From: Oscillospiraceae bacterium
GTDB taxonomy: Bacteria > Bacillota > Clostridia > Oscillospirales > Oscillospiraceae
Length of the DNA: 8,096 nucleotides
Direction: 5' to 3'
NCBI GenBank assembly: GCA_017620315.1
Contig: JAFZQQ010000423.1
Span: forward strand, 1-8,096
The notes under the pieces are model-generated. The model had not been told where the DNA came from and ran no database searches. It worked only from the letters and a program-made list of their open reading frames with translations. A program made the position numbers and the translations under genes. Of this stretch, positions 1-5,778 are shown one piece after another (position 1 is the first letter of the stretch; each line of letters opens with the position of its first letter).

Positions 1-1
1 C

Positions 2-307
2 GAATGGATCATCGACGGCAATTACAGCAGGACTTACGAGGTGCGCATCCGCGCCTGCGATACGGTTTTCTTTCTGGACTACGGCGAGGACGTGTGTATG
101 GCGGGAATACGGGAGCGTGTCGGCAAGGTGCGGCCGGATATCCCGTGGGTGGAGAACAGGCTGGATCCGGAGCTGGTGGAGCTGGTACGAAACTACCGCC
201 GTGACAACCGCCCGGTCGTGCTGGAGCTGCTGAGCAAGTACAGTGACAGGGAAATCCACATCTTCCGCGGCCGGGAGGAGGCGGAAGCGTGGTTGCAAAG
301 GGATTGA
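2..307 (+). CDS. FlaR-like / adenylate-kinase-like P-loop protein, 3' part only
   Basis: The reading frame is already open at the left edge (first residues EWIIDGNYSRT) and ends in TGA at 305-307, so the N-terminal part with the Walker A loop is missing and about 101 residues remain. The stretch WIIDGNYSRT, then CDTVFFLDY, then a basic GK-R segment followed by PWVE, is the pattern of the adenylate-kinase-like family often annotated 'DNA topology modulation protein FlaR', usually about 170-180 residues. Those proteins are predicted small nucleotide kinases; the topology name comes from an old genetic observation and says little about the reaction. The end (IHIFRGREEAEAWL) is also typical of the family. 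The GNAT gene follows after 7 nt, so the two are probably co-transcribed. Family call is fairly sure; substrate unknown. Confidence 0.8.
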   Translation, partial: EWIIDGNYSRTYEVRIRACDTVFFLDYGEDVCMAGIRERVGKVRPDIPWVENRLDPELVELVRNYRRDNRPVVLELLSKYSDREIHIFRGREEAEAWLQRD

Positions 308-314
308 AAACGCG

Positions 315-773
315 ATGTTTCAAAAAGTAAACGATATCGCAAGCTGCGAGACCTTTGCCGGGATATACAACAGTGCGATCCTGCTCTTTGACGCGAAGGA
401 GCGGGCTGATGCGACGGGCGATATATTCCTCGAACAGCTTCACAGTGACGTCAACTACATTTATTACGACGGCGATGGTACTGCGGCGGCTTTCTTTTCC
501 TATCGGCAGCGTTCGGGCAACGCTTTTGAGCTCACGTCGCTGTATGTAAAAAGAGAGTGCCAGCGAAAGGGCGTCGGGCAGCGCTGCTGCTTATTTTTGG
601 AAGAGCTGCTGCCCAAGGGGAGCACGCTGTATGTCGAGGTGTTGAAAAACGCGGCGTGGTCGATCGACTTTTATCACAAAATGGGCTTTGCGGATGTCGC
701 CGACGGCGAAGCGGCAGCAAAACTCGGCATAAAGGCCAGCCCGTGGTCCGCGATTCTAAGGAAAGAACTATAA
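315..773 (+). CDS. GNAT-family N-acetyltransferase
   Basis: A 152-residue single-domain GNAT protein, which would transfer an acetyl group from acetyl-CoA to an amine; the substrate cannot be read from sequence. The acetyl-CoA pyrophosphate loop is Q83-R84-K85-G86-V87-G88, preceded by the beta-4 strand FELTSLYVKR. Motif B is the later LKNAAWSIDFYHKMGF segment (about 110-125), where N112 and Y120 are the usual positions. The frame is open further upstream to 243, but that would overlap the kinase gene by 65 nt and add a basic, non-family N-terminus. The ATG at 315 starts a normal GNAT N-terminus and has a purine-rich AAAGGG about 12 nt upstream, which is a weak site at long spacing. It lies 7 nt after the kinase gene and ends just before the hairpin at 791-820, probably as the last gene of its transcript. 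Confidence 0.85.
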   Translation: MFQKVNDIASCETFAGIYNSAILLFDAKERADATGDIFLEQLHSDVNYIYYDGDGTAAAFFSYRQRSGNAFELTSLYVKRECQRKGVGQRCCLFLEELLPKGSTLYVEVLKNAAWSIDFYHKMGFADVADGEAAAKLGIKASPWSAILRKEL

Positions 774-790
774 TTTTGTACGAAAATATA

Positions 791-824
791 AAGCTGTCTC
801 ACGGTGATGTGAGGCAGCTTTTTT
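791..824 (+). terminator. Intrinsic terminator, probably bidirectional
   Basis: A 12-bp stem (AAGCTGTCTCAC at 791-802 with GTGAGGCAGCTT at 809-820, one G-T wobble) closes a 6-nt loop and is followed by a T run at 819-824. On the minus strand the same stem is followed by TATATTTT, so it can also end the convergent Nudix transcript, whose stop is at 838-840. It sits between the two stop codons, as expected for a shared terminator. Confidence 0.9.
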
Positions 825-837
825 GACAGCCGAAGCG

Positions 838-1317
838 TTATCGTTCGTCGGAAATGATGTGTTTGATCTCGCGGCACGGCTTTTTAAGCTCCGTTTTGAA
901 GAAAACCGGATAGATTGTCTTATCCGTGTCAAACGGTACCCACTCTATTGTTTCGGGGTATCCGTCGCCGGTGGCAGAGCGGCAGAGGGGTTCAAAGTCA
1001 TCGGGCGTCTTCATGTAATAGAAAAAGCACAATTCATAGATCTGCCGCCCGATATTGTCCCCCAGCGTGCCGTAGAAATAGTTCTCGTGAACGAATCCAA
1101 GCCGGTCGATCTCCATCGAAACGCCCAGCTCCTCCCTTACCTCGCGCACGATCGCCTGCTCTGAGGTCTCGCCGACCTGGATGCGCCCGCCGACGGAGTA
1201 ATACCAATCGTCCCGACTGTTTTTCACCATCAGCACCCGGTCACCTTTTGTGATGATCGCTCCAACACGGAGATTGACCACGCCGTCGCCCACCCGTACC
1301 GTGATATCGCTGCCCAT
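838..1317 (-). CDS. Nudix hydrolase
   Basis: A 159-residue Nudix hydrolase, of a family that cleaves nucleoside diphosphates linked to another moiety using a metal bound at the Nudix helix. The box Gx5Ex7REUxEExGU is complete: G44, E50, then R58-E59-V60-R61-E62-E63-L64-G65-V66. Before it lies the usual strand region GAIITKGDRVLMVKNSRDDWYYSVGG (residues 19-44); the segment WYYSVGGRIQVGE resembles the MutT/ADP-ribose-pyrophosphatase-like group. Substrate cannot be decided. The ATG at 1317 has a strong GGGAGGAG site at 1325-1332 with 7-nt spacing. It is transcribed away from the HD-domain gene from the shared control region at 1346-1411 and ends at the bidirectional terminator at 791-824, so it appears to be a single-gene unit. 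Confidence 0.93.
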   Translation of the reverse strand: MGSDITVRVGDGVVNLRVGAIITKGDRVLMVKNSRDDWYYSVGGRIQVGETSEQAIVREVREELGVSMEIDRLGFVHENYFYGTLGDNIGRQIYELCFFYYMKTPDDFEPLCRSATGDGYPETIEWVPFDTDKTIYPVFFKTELKKPCREIKHIISDER

Positions 1318-1348
1318 TTTCCCGCTCCTCCCGCATTGCAGATTTCTC

Positions 1349-1376
1349 TTGACAAATTCCTTTATTCGACTATAAT
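1349..1376 (+). promoter_or_regulatory. Consensus sigma-A promoter for the HD-domain gene
   Basis: TTGACA at 1349-1354 and TATAAT at 1371-1376, both perfect matches, with a 16-nt spacer. The start point would fall near 1383, leaving a leader of about 38 nt to the ATG at 1421. The -10 box lies in the middle of the TTATTCGA/TCGAATAA dyad, so a protein bound there would block it. Confidence 0.85.
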
Positions 1377-1379
1377 CGA

Positions 1380-1408
1380 ATAATACAATAATCGAACTTA
1401 TTTGTCAA
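1380..1408 (-). promoter_or_regulatory. Near-consensus sigma-A promoter for the Nudix gene
   Basis: Read on the minus strand: TTGACA at 1408-1403, a 17-nt spacer, then TATTAT at 1385-1380 (5 of 6 matches to TATAAT). The start would be near 1373, giving a leader of about 55 nt to the Nudix ATG at 1317. This promoter overlaps the plus-strand one almost completely. Confidence 0.7.
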
Positions 1409-1420
1409 GAGGAGGCAAAC

Positions 1421-1906
1421 ATGGAACGTCAATATACGAGGCTGGATGAAGCGAGAAACATAATTGACCCGATCATCAAAGAAATAAGAGACGAAGAATC
1501 CAAGCGAGGAGCTTATGTACATTTATACGGCGTAGGGCTCATAGCGTCATGGATTGCATTAAAGCGCGGACATTCGCGGGAAATTGCCGAATTGGCAGAA
1601 ATAGCCGGGATGCTGCATGACCTTTTGAAATATGTGGACAGAACGGAAGACGGCGACGACCATGCACATAAGTGTGCGGATTATGCAAGAGAATACGTGC
1701 TGAAGCGTTTGACGAGCTTTACGGGCGAAGAACTCGATATGATTTATTCCGGGATATACAATCACATGGATAAGCATATTAAAGGTCACTGGTTTGACGA
1801 AATCATAAAAGACGCGGATGCGGCACAGCACGCATTAAGAAATCCTGCGGAAGATTACTTCTATCAGGTACCGAGGTTTCAACAGGTTTTAACTGAACTC
1901 TTATGA
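1421..1906 (+). CDS. HD-domain phosphohydrolase
   Basis: A 161-residue protein with the HD metal-binding pattern: H34 (VHLYGV), H66-D67 (GMLHDLLK), H81/H83 (DDHAHK), H115 (YNHMDK) and D131 (IKDAD). HD proteins of this size are metal-dependent phosphomonoesterases or diesterases, often acting on nucleotides; the substrate here is unknown. The extra histidines between HD and D resemble HD folds that bind two metals. The ATG at 1421 has AGGAGG at 1410-1415. It is expressed from the strong promoter at 1349-1376, divergent from the Nudix gene, and has its own terminator at 1921-1959. Its base composition is unusual for the region: 1741-1800 is 37 percent GC (counted), against 73 percent in 7141-7200 within the phosphatase gene, and it uses many AAA, GAA and ATA codons. 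This suggests acquisition from elsewhere. Confidence 0.88.
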   Translation: MERQYTRLDEARNIIDPIIKEIRDEESKRGAYVHLYGVGLIASWIALKRGHSREIAELAEIAGMLHDLLKYVDRTEDGDDHAHKCADYAREYVLKRLTSFTGEELDMIYSGIYNHMDKHIKGHWFDEIIKDADAAQHALRNPAEDYFYQVPRFQQVLTELL

Positions 1907-1920
1907 CCGGCCCGAATTGG

Positions 1921-1959
1921 CGGCAGTCTCAGAAACGAGGCTGCCGTTCGTTTCTTTTT
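1921..1959 (+). terminator. Intrinsic terminator of the HD-domain gene
   Basis: A 10-bp stem CGGCAGTCTC (1921-1930) with GAGGCTGCCG (1937-1946), one G-T wobble, loop AGAAAC, then TTCGTTTCTTTTT. It begins 14 nt after the HD gene's stop. On the minus strand the hairpin is not followed by a T run, so it would be a poor terminator for the GH16 gene that ends at 1978. Confidence 0.88.
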
Positions 1960-1977
1960 GGCGGTTGATTTACCGGC

Positions 1978-3249
1978 TTAATGGCCTTGCCCGCTCTGAT
2001 ACGCTTTGCAAAGAGGCGCAAAGCTCCCCTTGCTTACGAGCAGCAGCCGATGCTCGCCCTCCGCCGGAACCGTCAGGCCCAGTGAGGAAGGTGCCGCGCA
2101 GAGCGCGTCCGCGTCAAGCGTTTTGCATTGCAGCGCGCTCAGTCTGCCGCACGCGTCATACTCCGCAAGGATCAGCACCGAGCCCTGGGGCGCCGTGACT
2201 CTGCCGCCCGCGAGCGAGGGGGCGAGCCACTTCGCGTAAAGCGTTCCGTCGCCGGTCGAGCCCTCGGGAATGCAGGTCATGGGCTTGCCGTTCAAGCCGG
2301 GGTTATCATACCAGCCACCGAAAACGCTGCCCGTCCTGACCGGGGCGTTGAGCTCAGCTCCGTTTATCGCGTCATAGCCCGCGGGGTTGCCTGCGCCCTC
2401 CGGCAGCGCGCCGCCGTCATAATCGTATGTAATTCCGTACACCCGCGTGTAGGCATGCACATAATCCACATAGAAATGCGCGGGCAGCTGCGTTTCGTCG
2501 ATGTCGCCGCCCCAGGTGCCGAACTCGGCGGATATGACCAGATCGCAGGGAACGGCGCAGGTCCCGTCTCCGTATTTTTCCTCGCTGCCGGGGAAGTCAA
2601 AAAGGAGACAGTCCTCGTCGGTTCCGTCCAGATAGAGGCGGTAGCCGTCCTGATCCCACTCATACCAAAGCTCATGGTACTCGTCGAAAAAGCCTTTATC
2701 AACGTGCGTCAGCTCACAGCAGGACTTCAGCTCCTCGCCATAGCCGTCCCAATGCACGCTCATGCACAGCTCTCCCGGCTTTGGCACGATCTCGACGATG
2801 TCCAGCTCCGCGCCGTCCGTTGCGCCGCTGCCGACCGAGCCCTCCTCCATTCTGTCGGTATACAGCCAGAACGCGTACCAAAGTCCGTCGGCGTATTCCA
2901 TCTTGAAACGCATGTGATAAAGGCCAAAGGTCTGCTCATAGGCGCTTCTGGAGCGGAGGCCGCCGCTGATCGGCGTTCCGTCCTCCGCAACGGCGCAGGT
3001 GATAACGAGCTTCCCGTCCTCCACCGTGCTGCACGCGTTTCGCCATTCGCCTCCGGCGTCCTGACGCTCCATCTCGGGACAGTACGACCATTTACCGAAG
3101 TCCAGATAGTCGAATTCATCTATCAGCGTGGGCGTATATGTCCTGCCGTTGAACACGATATACCCGGAGGCGTTCCCCGCCGCAAGGGGCGCGCAGACGA
3201 GTATCGCAACAGCCGCCAGCGCGATCATTCCGTATTTCACCGTTTTCAT
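1978..3249 (-). CDS. Secreted GH16 beta-glucanase (laminarinase type) with InlB-type repeat
   Basis: A 423-residue exported glycoside hydrolase of family 16. It opens with a signal peptide, MKTVKYG then a hydrophobic core ending near ALAAGNASG. The catalytic domain covers roughly residues 40-270; its motif E-L-D-I-V-E supplies nucleophile E148 and acid/base E153. The ExDxxE spacing is the beta-bulge form of laminarinases, agarases and kappa-carrageenases; lichenases have ExDxE. Residues about 272-341 (ITYDYDGG to FGGWYDNPGLNGK to GTLYAKW) form one Listeria-Bacteroides repeat, usual on Gram-positive surface proteins. The last 80 residues are unrecognised and carry no LPxTG anchor. The frame can start at a GTG at 3303 (18 residues more), but the ATG at 3249 has GGAGAGG at 3259-3265 and gives a clean signal peptide. 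It is last in the minus-strand run; substrate is inferred, probably a beta-1,3-glucan. Confidence 0.87.
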   Translation of the reverse strand: MKTVKYGMIALAAVAILVCAPLAAGNASGYIVFNGRTYTPTLIDEFDYLDFGKWSYCPEMERQDAGGEWRNACSTVEDGKLVITCAVAEDGTPISGGLRSRSAYEQTFGLYHMRFKMEYADGLWYAFWLYTDRMEEGSVGSGATDGAELDIVEIVPKPGELCMSVHWDGYGEELKSCCELTHVDKGFFDEYHELWYEWDQDGYRLYLDGTDEDCLLFDFPGSEEKYGDGTCAVPCDLVISAEFGTWGGDIDETQLPAHFYVDYVHAYTRVYGITYDYDGGALPEGAGNPAGYDAINGAELNAPVRTGSVFGGWYDNPGLNGKPMTCIPEGSTGDGTLYAKWLAPSLAGGRVTAPQGSVLILAEYDACGRLSALQCKTLDADALCAAPSSLGLTVPAEGEHRLLLVSKGSFAPLCKAYQSGQGH

Positions 3250-3258
3250 ACGCAGCCG

Positions 3259-3265
3259 CCTCTCC
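3259..3265 (-). promoter_or_regulatory. Ribosome-binding site that favours the GH16 start at 3249
   Basis: GGAGAGG on the minus strand, 9 nt before the ATG at 3249. The alternative GTG at 3303 lies 5 nt after the CorA stop, with only a weak GAAGTGG upstream. Confidence 0.6.
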
Positions 3266-3307
3266 ATCATTTTCAGCGCCGCTGTTGACGGGCGCTTATT
3301 CACGTAT

Positions 3308-4231
3308 TCAAAGCCACTTCTTCTTTTTGAAGAACACCAGGCTTATGACGACTATGGCTATGCTGACGGCAATTACGGCCGGATAGCCAAAACGCGATTC
3401 CAGCTCCGGCATATAGCGGAAGTTCATTCCGTACCAGCCCACAATGAGCGTGAGGGGCATGAAGATCGTCGTGATGACCGTCAAAAGCGTCATCGTTCGG
3501 TTCTGGCGCACCTCAAGCTGCGCATTGTAGAGATCCCGAACCTGCATGGTGTGGTCGCGCAGCGACACCGCGGAGTCATGCCGCCGCGTCATTCTGTTCA
3601 TAAACAGATGTATATAGCGAAGGTTCTTTTCGCGGAAAAACCCGTTCTCGTTTTCCTCGAGCTCCTGCGCCATATCAAGTATCTGCTCATAGTGCACCAG
3701 CAGCTCGCGGATGTCGCTGCGGATTTTATTGACGCGTACCATGTCCCGCTGCTCTTCCGACGCCAGTATCTCGTCCTCGATCCTGTCGAGCTCCGTTTCA
3801 TAGCGCTCCATAATGGGAAGATCGGGCTCTACGATCTGCTCCAGAAAGTCATACAAAAACCGTTCCAGACTCGGCTCGCGCCAGCGCTTCGTCCGTCGGA
3901 TCGCCTCGATCATCTCATTCACCTTGCCGGTGTCGTCGATAAAAACGACGCCCTTTTCGTCGAGCGCGAACGCAAAGCGATAATCTCTCTCCGTCAGAGC
4001 CTTCCGGTCCGGTATCTGAAACGTGCCGGTCAGCGAATCGAAGTTGACCTCCGCTTTGGTGTTGTGGATATTGCCGGCGTCCGGCTCCATCTCTATCCCC
4101 ATATCGAAGCGGTCGCGCTCCCGCTGCCACTCCGGAGTGGTCAGAACCGCGACGTACTGGCGTTCGGTCTGGCGGTGCAGCTCCTCAGAAGAGCATGGCA
4201 TGATGCTCTCTTCCAACAGATAGTAGCCCAT
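3308..4231 (-). CDS. corA: CorA-family magnesium transporter
   Basis: A 307-residue inner-membrane channel of the CorA family, which admits Mg2+ (also Co2+ or Ni2+ in some members) as a homopentamer. It has an N-terminal cytoplasmic domain (about 1-130), a long charged helical region (about 135-245, rich in E, R, D) matching the CorA stalk, then two membrane helices near 247-266 and 284-301. The signature Y267-G268-M269-N270 ends the first helix, and the protein closes with the basic tail FKKKKWL, usual for CorA. Length fits the family. The ATG at 4231 has GGGAGG at 4239-4244, spacing 7. It follows the P-loop kinase by 70 nt with no terminator between. No Mg2+ riboswitch-like leader can be recognised in that short gap. 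Ion specificity is inferred from family. Confidence 0.95.
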   Translation of the reverse strand: MGYYLLEESIMPCSSEELHRQTERQYVAVLTTPEWQRERDRFDMGIEMEPDAGNIHNTKAEVNFDSLTGTFQIPDRKALTERDYRFAFALDEKGVVFIDDTGKVNEMIEAIRRTKRWREPSLERFLYDFLEQIVEPDLPIMERYETELDRIEDEILASEEQRDMVRVNKIRSDIRELLVHYEQILDMAQELEENENGFFREKNLRYIHLFMNRMTRRHDSAVSLRDHTMQVRDLYNAQLEVRQNRTMTLLTVITTIFMPLTLIVGWYGMNFRYMPELESRFGYPAVIAVSIAIVVISLVFFKKKKWL

Positions 4232-4301
4232 CTTTTTTCCTCCCGGTGAGTTTTCCGAAAACAGCTCGGGCCTTTCGCGCTTAACGGCAAAACCGTATCC
4301 C

Positions 4302-4826
4302 TCACAAAAACGTCAAAAGCCCCTTCAAGGCCCGCTCATAGTCGTCGTTGATCAGCGTCACCGGCAGACCGTATCGCTCGCAGCCGGAGAGCACCATGCG
4401 GTTGTCGCGCTTCAAGCCCTCGACCGTACATTCCTCGTTCAGCCGCGTCTCGACGTCCGAGGCGTGGCACACGATCTCGTCAAAATGCGCGTCGATGTAG
4501 GCTTCGGTCATGGCAAGGCAGATAAAGCGCATCTCGGCAAGATACCGCCCGTCAAAGTCCGAGCGCCAGCTCAGCGGGATGTAGCAGCCCTCGACGATAA
4601 GGTTCTGCCGGTTCTCAACGGCGGTCTTCACCATCTCGCGCACAATGGGCCAGAGGTACTCCGTCAGCGCCTCATCGTCCTCCGGCGTCAGCGTCGTGCA
4701 GCCGCTGCGGATCAGGCCCATCTTCAAATGGTCGATCGAGAGATACGGATATTGATACCTCTCCAACAGCTTCTGCGCGAGCAGAGTCTTGCCCGTATGC
4801 GTCGCGCCCGTGATCAGAATAATCAT
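4302..4826 (-). CDS. P-loop nucleotide kinase-like protein
   Basis: A 174-residue P-loop NTPase. The Walker A loop is right at the N-terminus: G7-A-T-H-T-G12-K13-T14. It is followed by YPYLSIDHLKMGLIRSG (about 26-42), where D32 sits at the position that often contacts substrate in adenylate-kinase, zeta-toxin and 2-phosphoglycerate-kinase-like proteins. LIVEGCYIP (about 75-83) matches the second strand of such kinases, and basic residues near 148-160 could form the lid. No toxin partner is adjacent, and the gene sits among housekeeping genes, so a small-molecule kinase is more likely than a zeta toxin. The start at 4826 lies 13 nt after the stop of the GNAT gene; no clear ribosome-binding site is visible, so translation may depend on coupling. 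Substrate unknown. Confidence 0.82.
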   Translation of the reverse strand: MIILITGATHTGKTLLAQKLLERYQYPYLSIDHLKMGLIRSGCTTLTPEDDEALTEYLWPIVREMVKTAVENRQNLIVEGCYIPLSWRSDFDGRYLAEMRFICLAMTEAYIDAHFDEIVCHASDVETRLNEECTVEGLKRDNRMVLSGCERYGLPVTLINDDYERALKGLLTFL

Positions 4827-4839
4827 ATCAATGCAGTTG

Positions 4840-5259
4840 TCACAGCGCCTTTTTCAAAAAATACTTGGTCAGTTTGGGGTCTGCGCTGCTGCGGATAAAC
4901 TCCACCGTATATCCGAGCTTTTTATAAAACTCCGGCGCCTGAAAGCCGAATGTCGTGAGCGTTATCACATCGTAGCCTTTACCCCTGTAGCAGTCCTCGA
5001 CCGCGCCGACAAGCCGTTTTCCCAATCCGCTTCTTCTGTGGCTTTCGGCAACGATCAGATCCCCTATGTGGACTTCGTTGTAATAAGCTCTTCCCGTAAT
5101 CGCTCCAACGATATTTCCCTCGCCGTCTTCGGCGGCAAAGCAGTATTCGTCATAGTTGAGAACCACATCGTTCTGCTCGCCGTAGCGTGTAAACTCGACA
5201 TGGATAAAATCGCCGACGGCTTCGTCCGCTTCATTGACGCGTTTGATGACCAAATCCAT
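4840..5259 (-). CDS. GNAT-family N-acetyltransferase
   Basis: A 139-residue acetyl-CoA-dependent acetyltransferase. The central strand HIGDLIVAESHRRSGLGKRL (64-83) holds the acetyl-CoA loop R75-R-S-G78-L-G80, and FGFQAPEFYKKLGYTVEF (104-121) is the C-terminal motif B with the usual Y112. The order of strands and helices is that of small amine acetyltransferases; the substrate is unknown. The frame is open up to 5334, but the ATG at 5259 is preferred: GGAGG lies at 5267-5271 with 7-nt spacing, and the longer N-terminus (basic, glycine-rich) does not look like part of the fold. It sits 87 nt after the DUF523 gene and 13 nt before the P-loop kinase. It shares only fold level similarity with the other GNAT protein at 315-773, so the pair are not a recent duplication. 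Confidence 0.87.
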   Translation of the reverse strand: MDLVIKRVNEADEAVGDFIHVEFTRYGEQNDVVLNYDEYCFAAEDGEGNIVGAITGRAYYNEVHIGDLIVAESHRRSGLGKRLVGAVEDCYRGKGYDVITLTTFGFQAPEFYKKLGYTVEFIRSSADPKLTKYFLKKAL

Positions 5260-5346
5260 TTGACAGCCTCCAATTTGTTTTCCTCTGCGGCTTTCCCGGT
5301 TCCGTGCCGCTCGCCCGTCCCCCGGGAATATCAAAAAGCTCCTTGT

Positions 5347-5778
5347 TCATTCCTCTTTTTCAGAGAATTCTTCCTCAGTCATCACCGGGACGTCCGCGTT
5401 CAGCAGCATCTGCGCAAACACGCCGTTGCCAGGAACGCGCGTGCCGGTAAAGCTGCCGTCGTAGATTTCGCCCTTGCCGCAGGACGGGCTGCGCGCCTTT
5501 AAAACCGCGCCCGTGCAGCCGTGCTCGCGGCAGATCGCCATGGCGCGCTCCGCGCCGCTGACGAACTGCTCCGTCACGTCCTCGCCCTGTCTGTTCACGA
5601 TGCGTCCGCCCGGCTGCAGCTCGCTCGGCGTGCGCGGCGTCGGCAGACCGCCGAGCACCTCCGGACAGACCGCGACGGCCTCGCCCGCCTCGACCAGCGC
5701 GCGGATCTCCGGCACAAGGTTGTCCTTCCCGTCATAGCGGCAGGCAGCGCCCGCGAGACATTTGCTGACGACAAGCAT
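5347..5778 (-). CDS. DUF523 protein, TudS-like (possible thiouracil desulfurase)
   Basis: A 143-residue DUF523 protein of normal length for a stand-alone member. Signature segments are all present: SKCLAGAACRYDG (5-17), CPEVLGGLPTPR (38-49) and KARSPSCGKGEIYDG (94-108). Cysteines are C7, C13, C38, C88 and C100. One member of this family, TudS, is an iron-sulfur enzyme that removes sulfur from thiouracil, with three family-conserved cysteines holding a [4Fe-4S] cluster; C7, C38 and C100 in the three signature segments are the obvious candidates here, with E40 and S97/S99 nearby. Whether this protein has that activity is inference. The ATG at 5778 shares bases with the nitroreductase stop (TGATG), so translation is probably coupled. 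A GTG 9 nt upstream (5787) is possible but has no better ribosome-binding site. Confidence 0.85.
   Translation of the reverse strand: MLVVSKCLAGAACRYDGKDNLVPEIRALVEAGEAVAVCPEVLGGLPTPRTPSELQPGGRIVNRQGEDVTEQFVSGAERAMAICREHGCTGAVLKARSPSCGKGEIYDGSFTGTRVPGNGVFAQMLLNADVPVMTEEEFSEKEE

Larger units (their letters stand above)
1346..1411. promoter_or_regulatory. Symmetric control region with 12-bp inverted repeat and TCGAA repeats
   Basis: Perfect 12-bp arms CTCTTGACAAAT (1346-1357) and ATTTGTCAAGAG (1400-1411) enclose 42 nt of AT-rich DNA. Each arm contains the -35 hexamer of one of two opposed promoters. Inside is a second, perfect dyad: TTATTCGA (1362-1369) and TCGAATAA (1376-1383) separated by 6 nt, covering the plus-strand -10 box. 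ATAATCGAA occurs twice as a direct repeat (1372-1380 and 1388-1396), with starts 16 bp apart. The TTCGA/TCGAA units look like operator half-sites for a dimeric repressor; this is inference and no regulator gene lies in the window. The right arm runs into the Shine-Dalgarno sequence of the HD gene (AGGAGG, 1410-1415). Confidence 0.7.

Noticed and set aside
2128..3288. Long open frame on the plus strand opposite the GH16 gene (386 residues).
   Set aside because: It is the GC-rich antisense shadow of a gene with clear catalytic motifs and a signal peptide; its translation shows no domain and is alanine/arginine-rich.
3128..4249. Long plus-strand frame opposite CorA (373 residues).
   Set aside because: The minus strand encodes an unmistakable CorA with GMN motif and two membrane helices; the plus frame has a poor start and no recognisable motif.
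4302..4826. Reading the P-loop kinase as a zeta-type toxin.
   Set aside because: No antitoxin-sized gene adjoins it; both flanking genes are a GNAT acetyltransferase and CorA, and the motifs fit a general small kinase equally well.
315..5259. The two GNAT genes (315-773 and 4840-5259) as an internal duplication or acetyltransferase toxin pair.
   Set aside because: They share only the general fold motifs, differ in length and lack DUF1778/RHH antitoxin partners.
5231..5350. 39-codon minus-strand frame starting at an ATGA overlap with the DUF523 stop (MNKELFDIPGG...).
   Set aside because: The overlap looks attractive, but the frame runs across the ribosome-binding site and start of the GNAT gene, is short, and has no hydrophobic or known motif. 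Could be a remnant; not supported enough to list.
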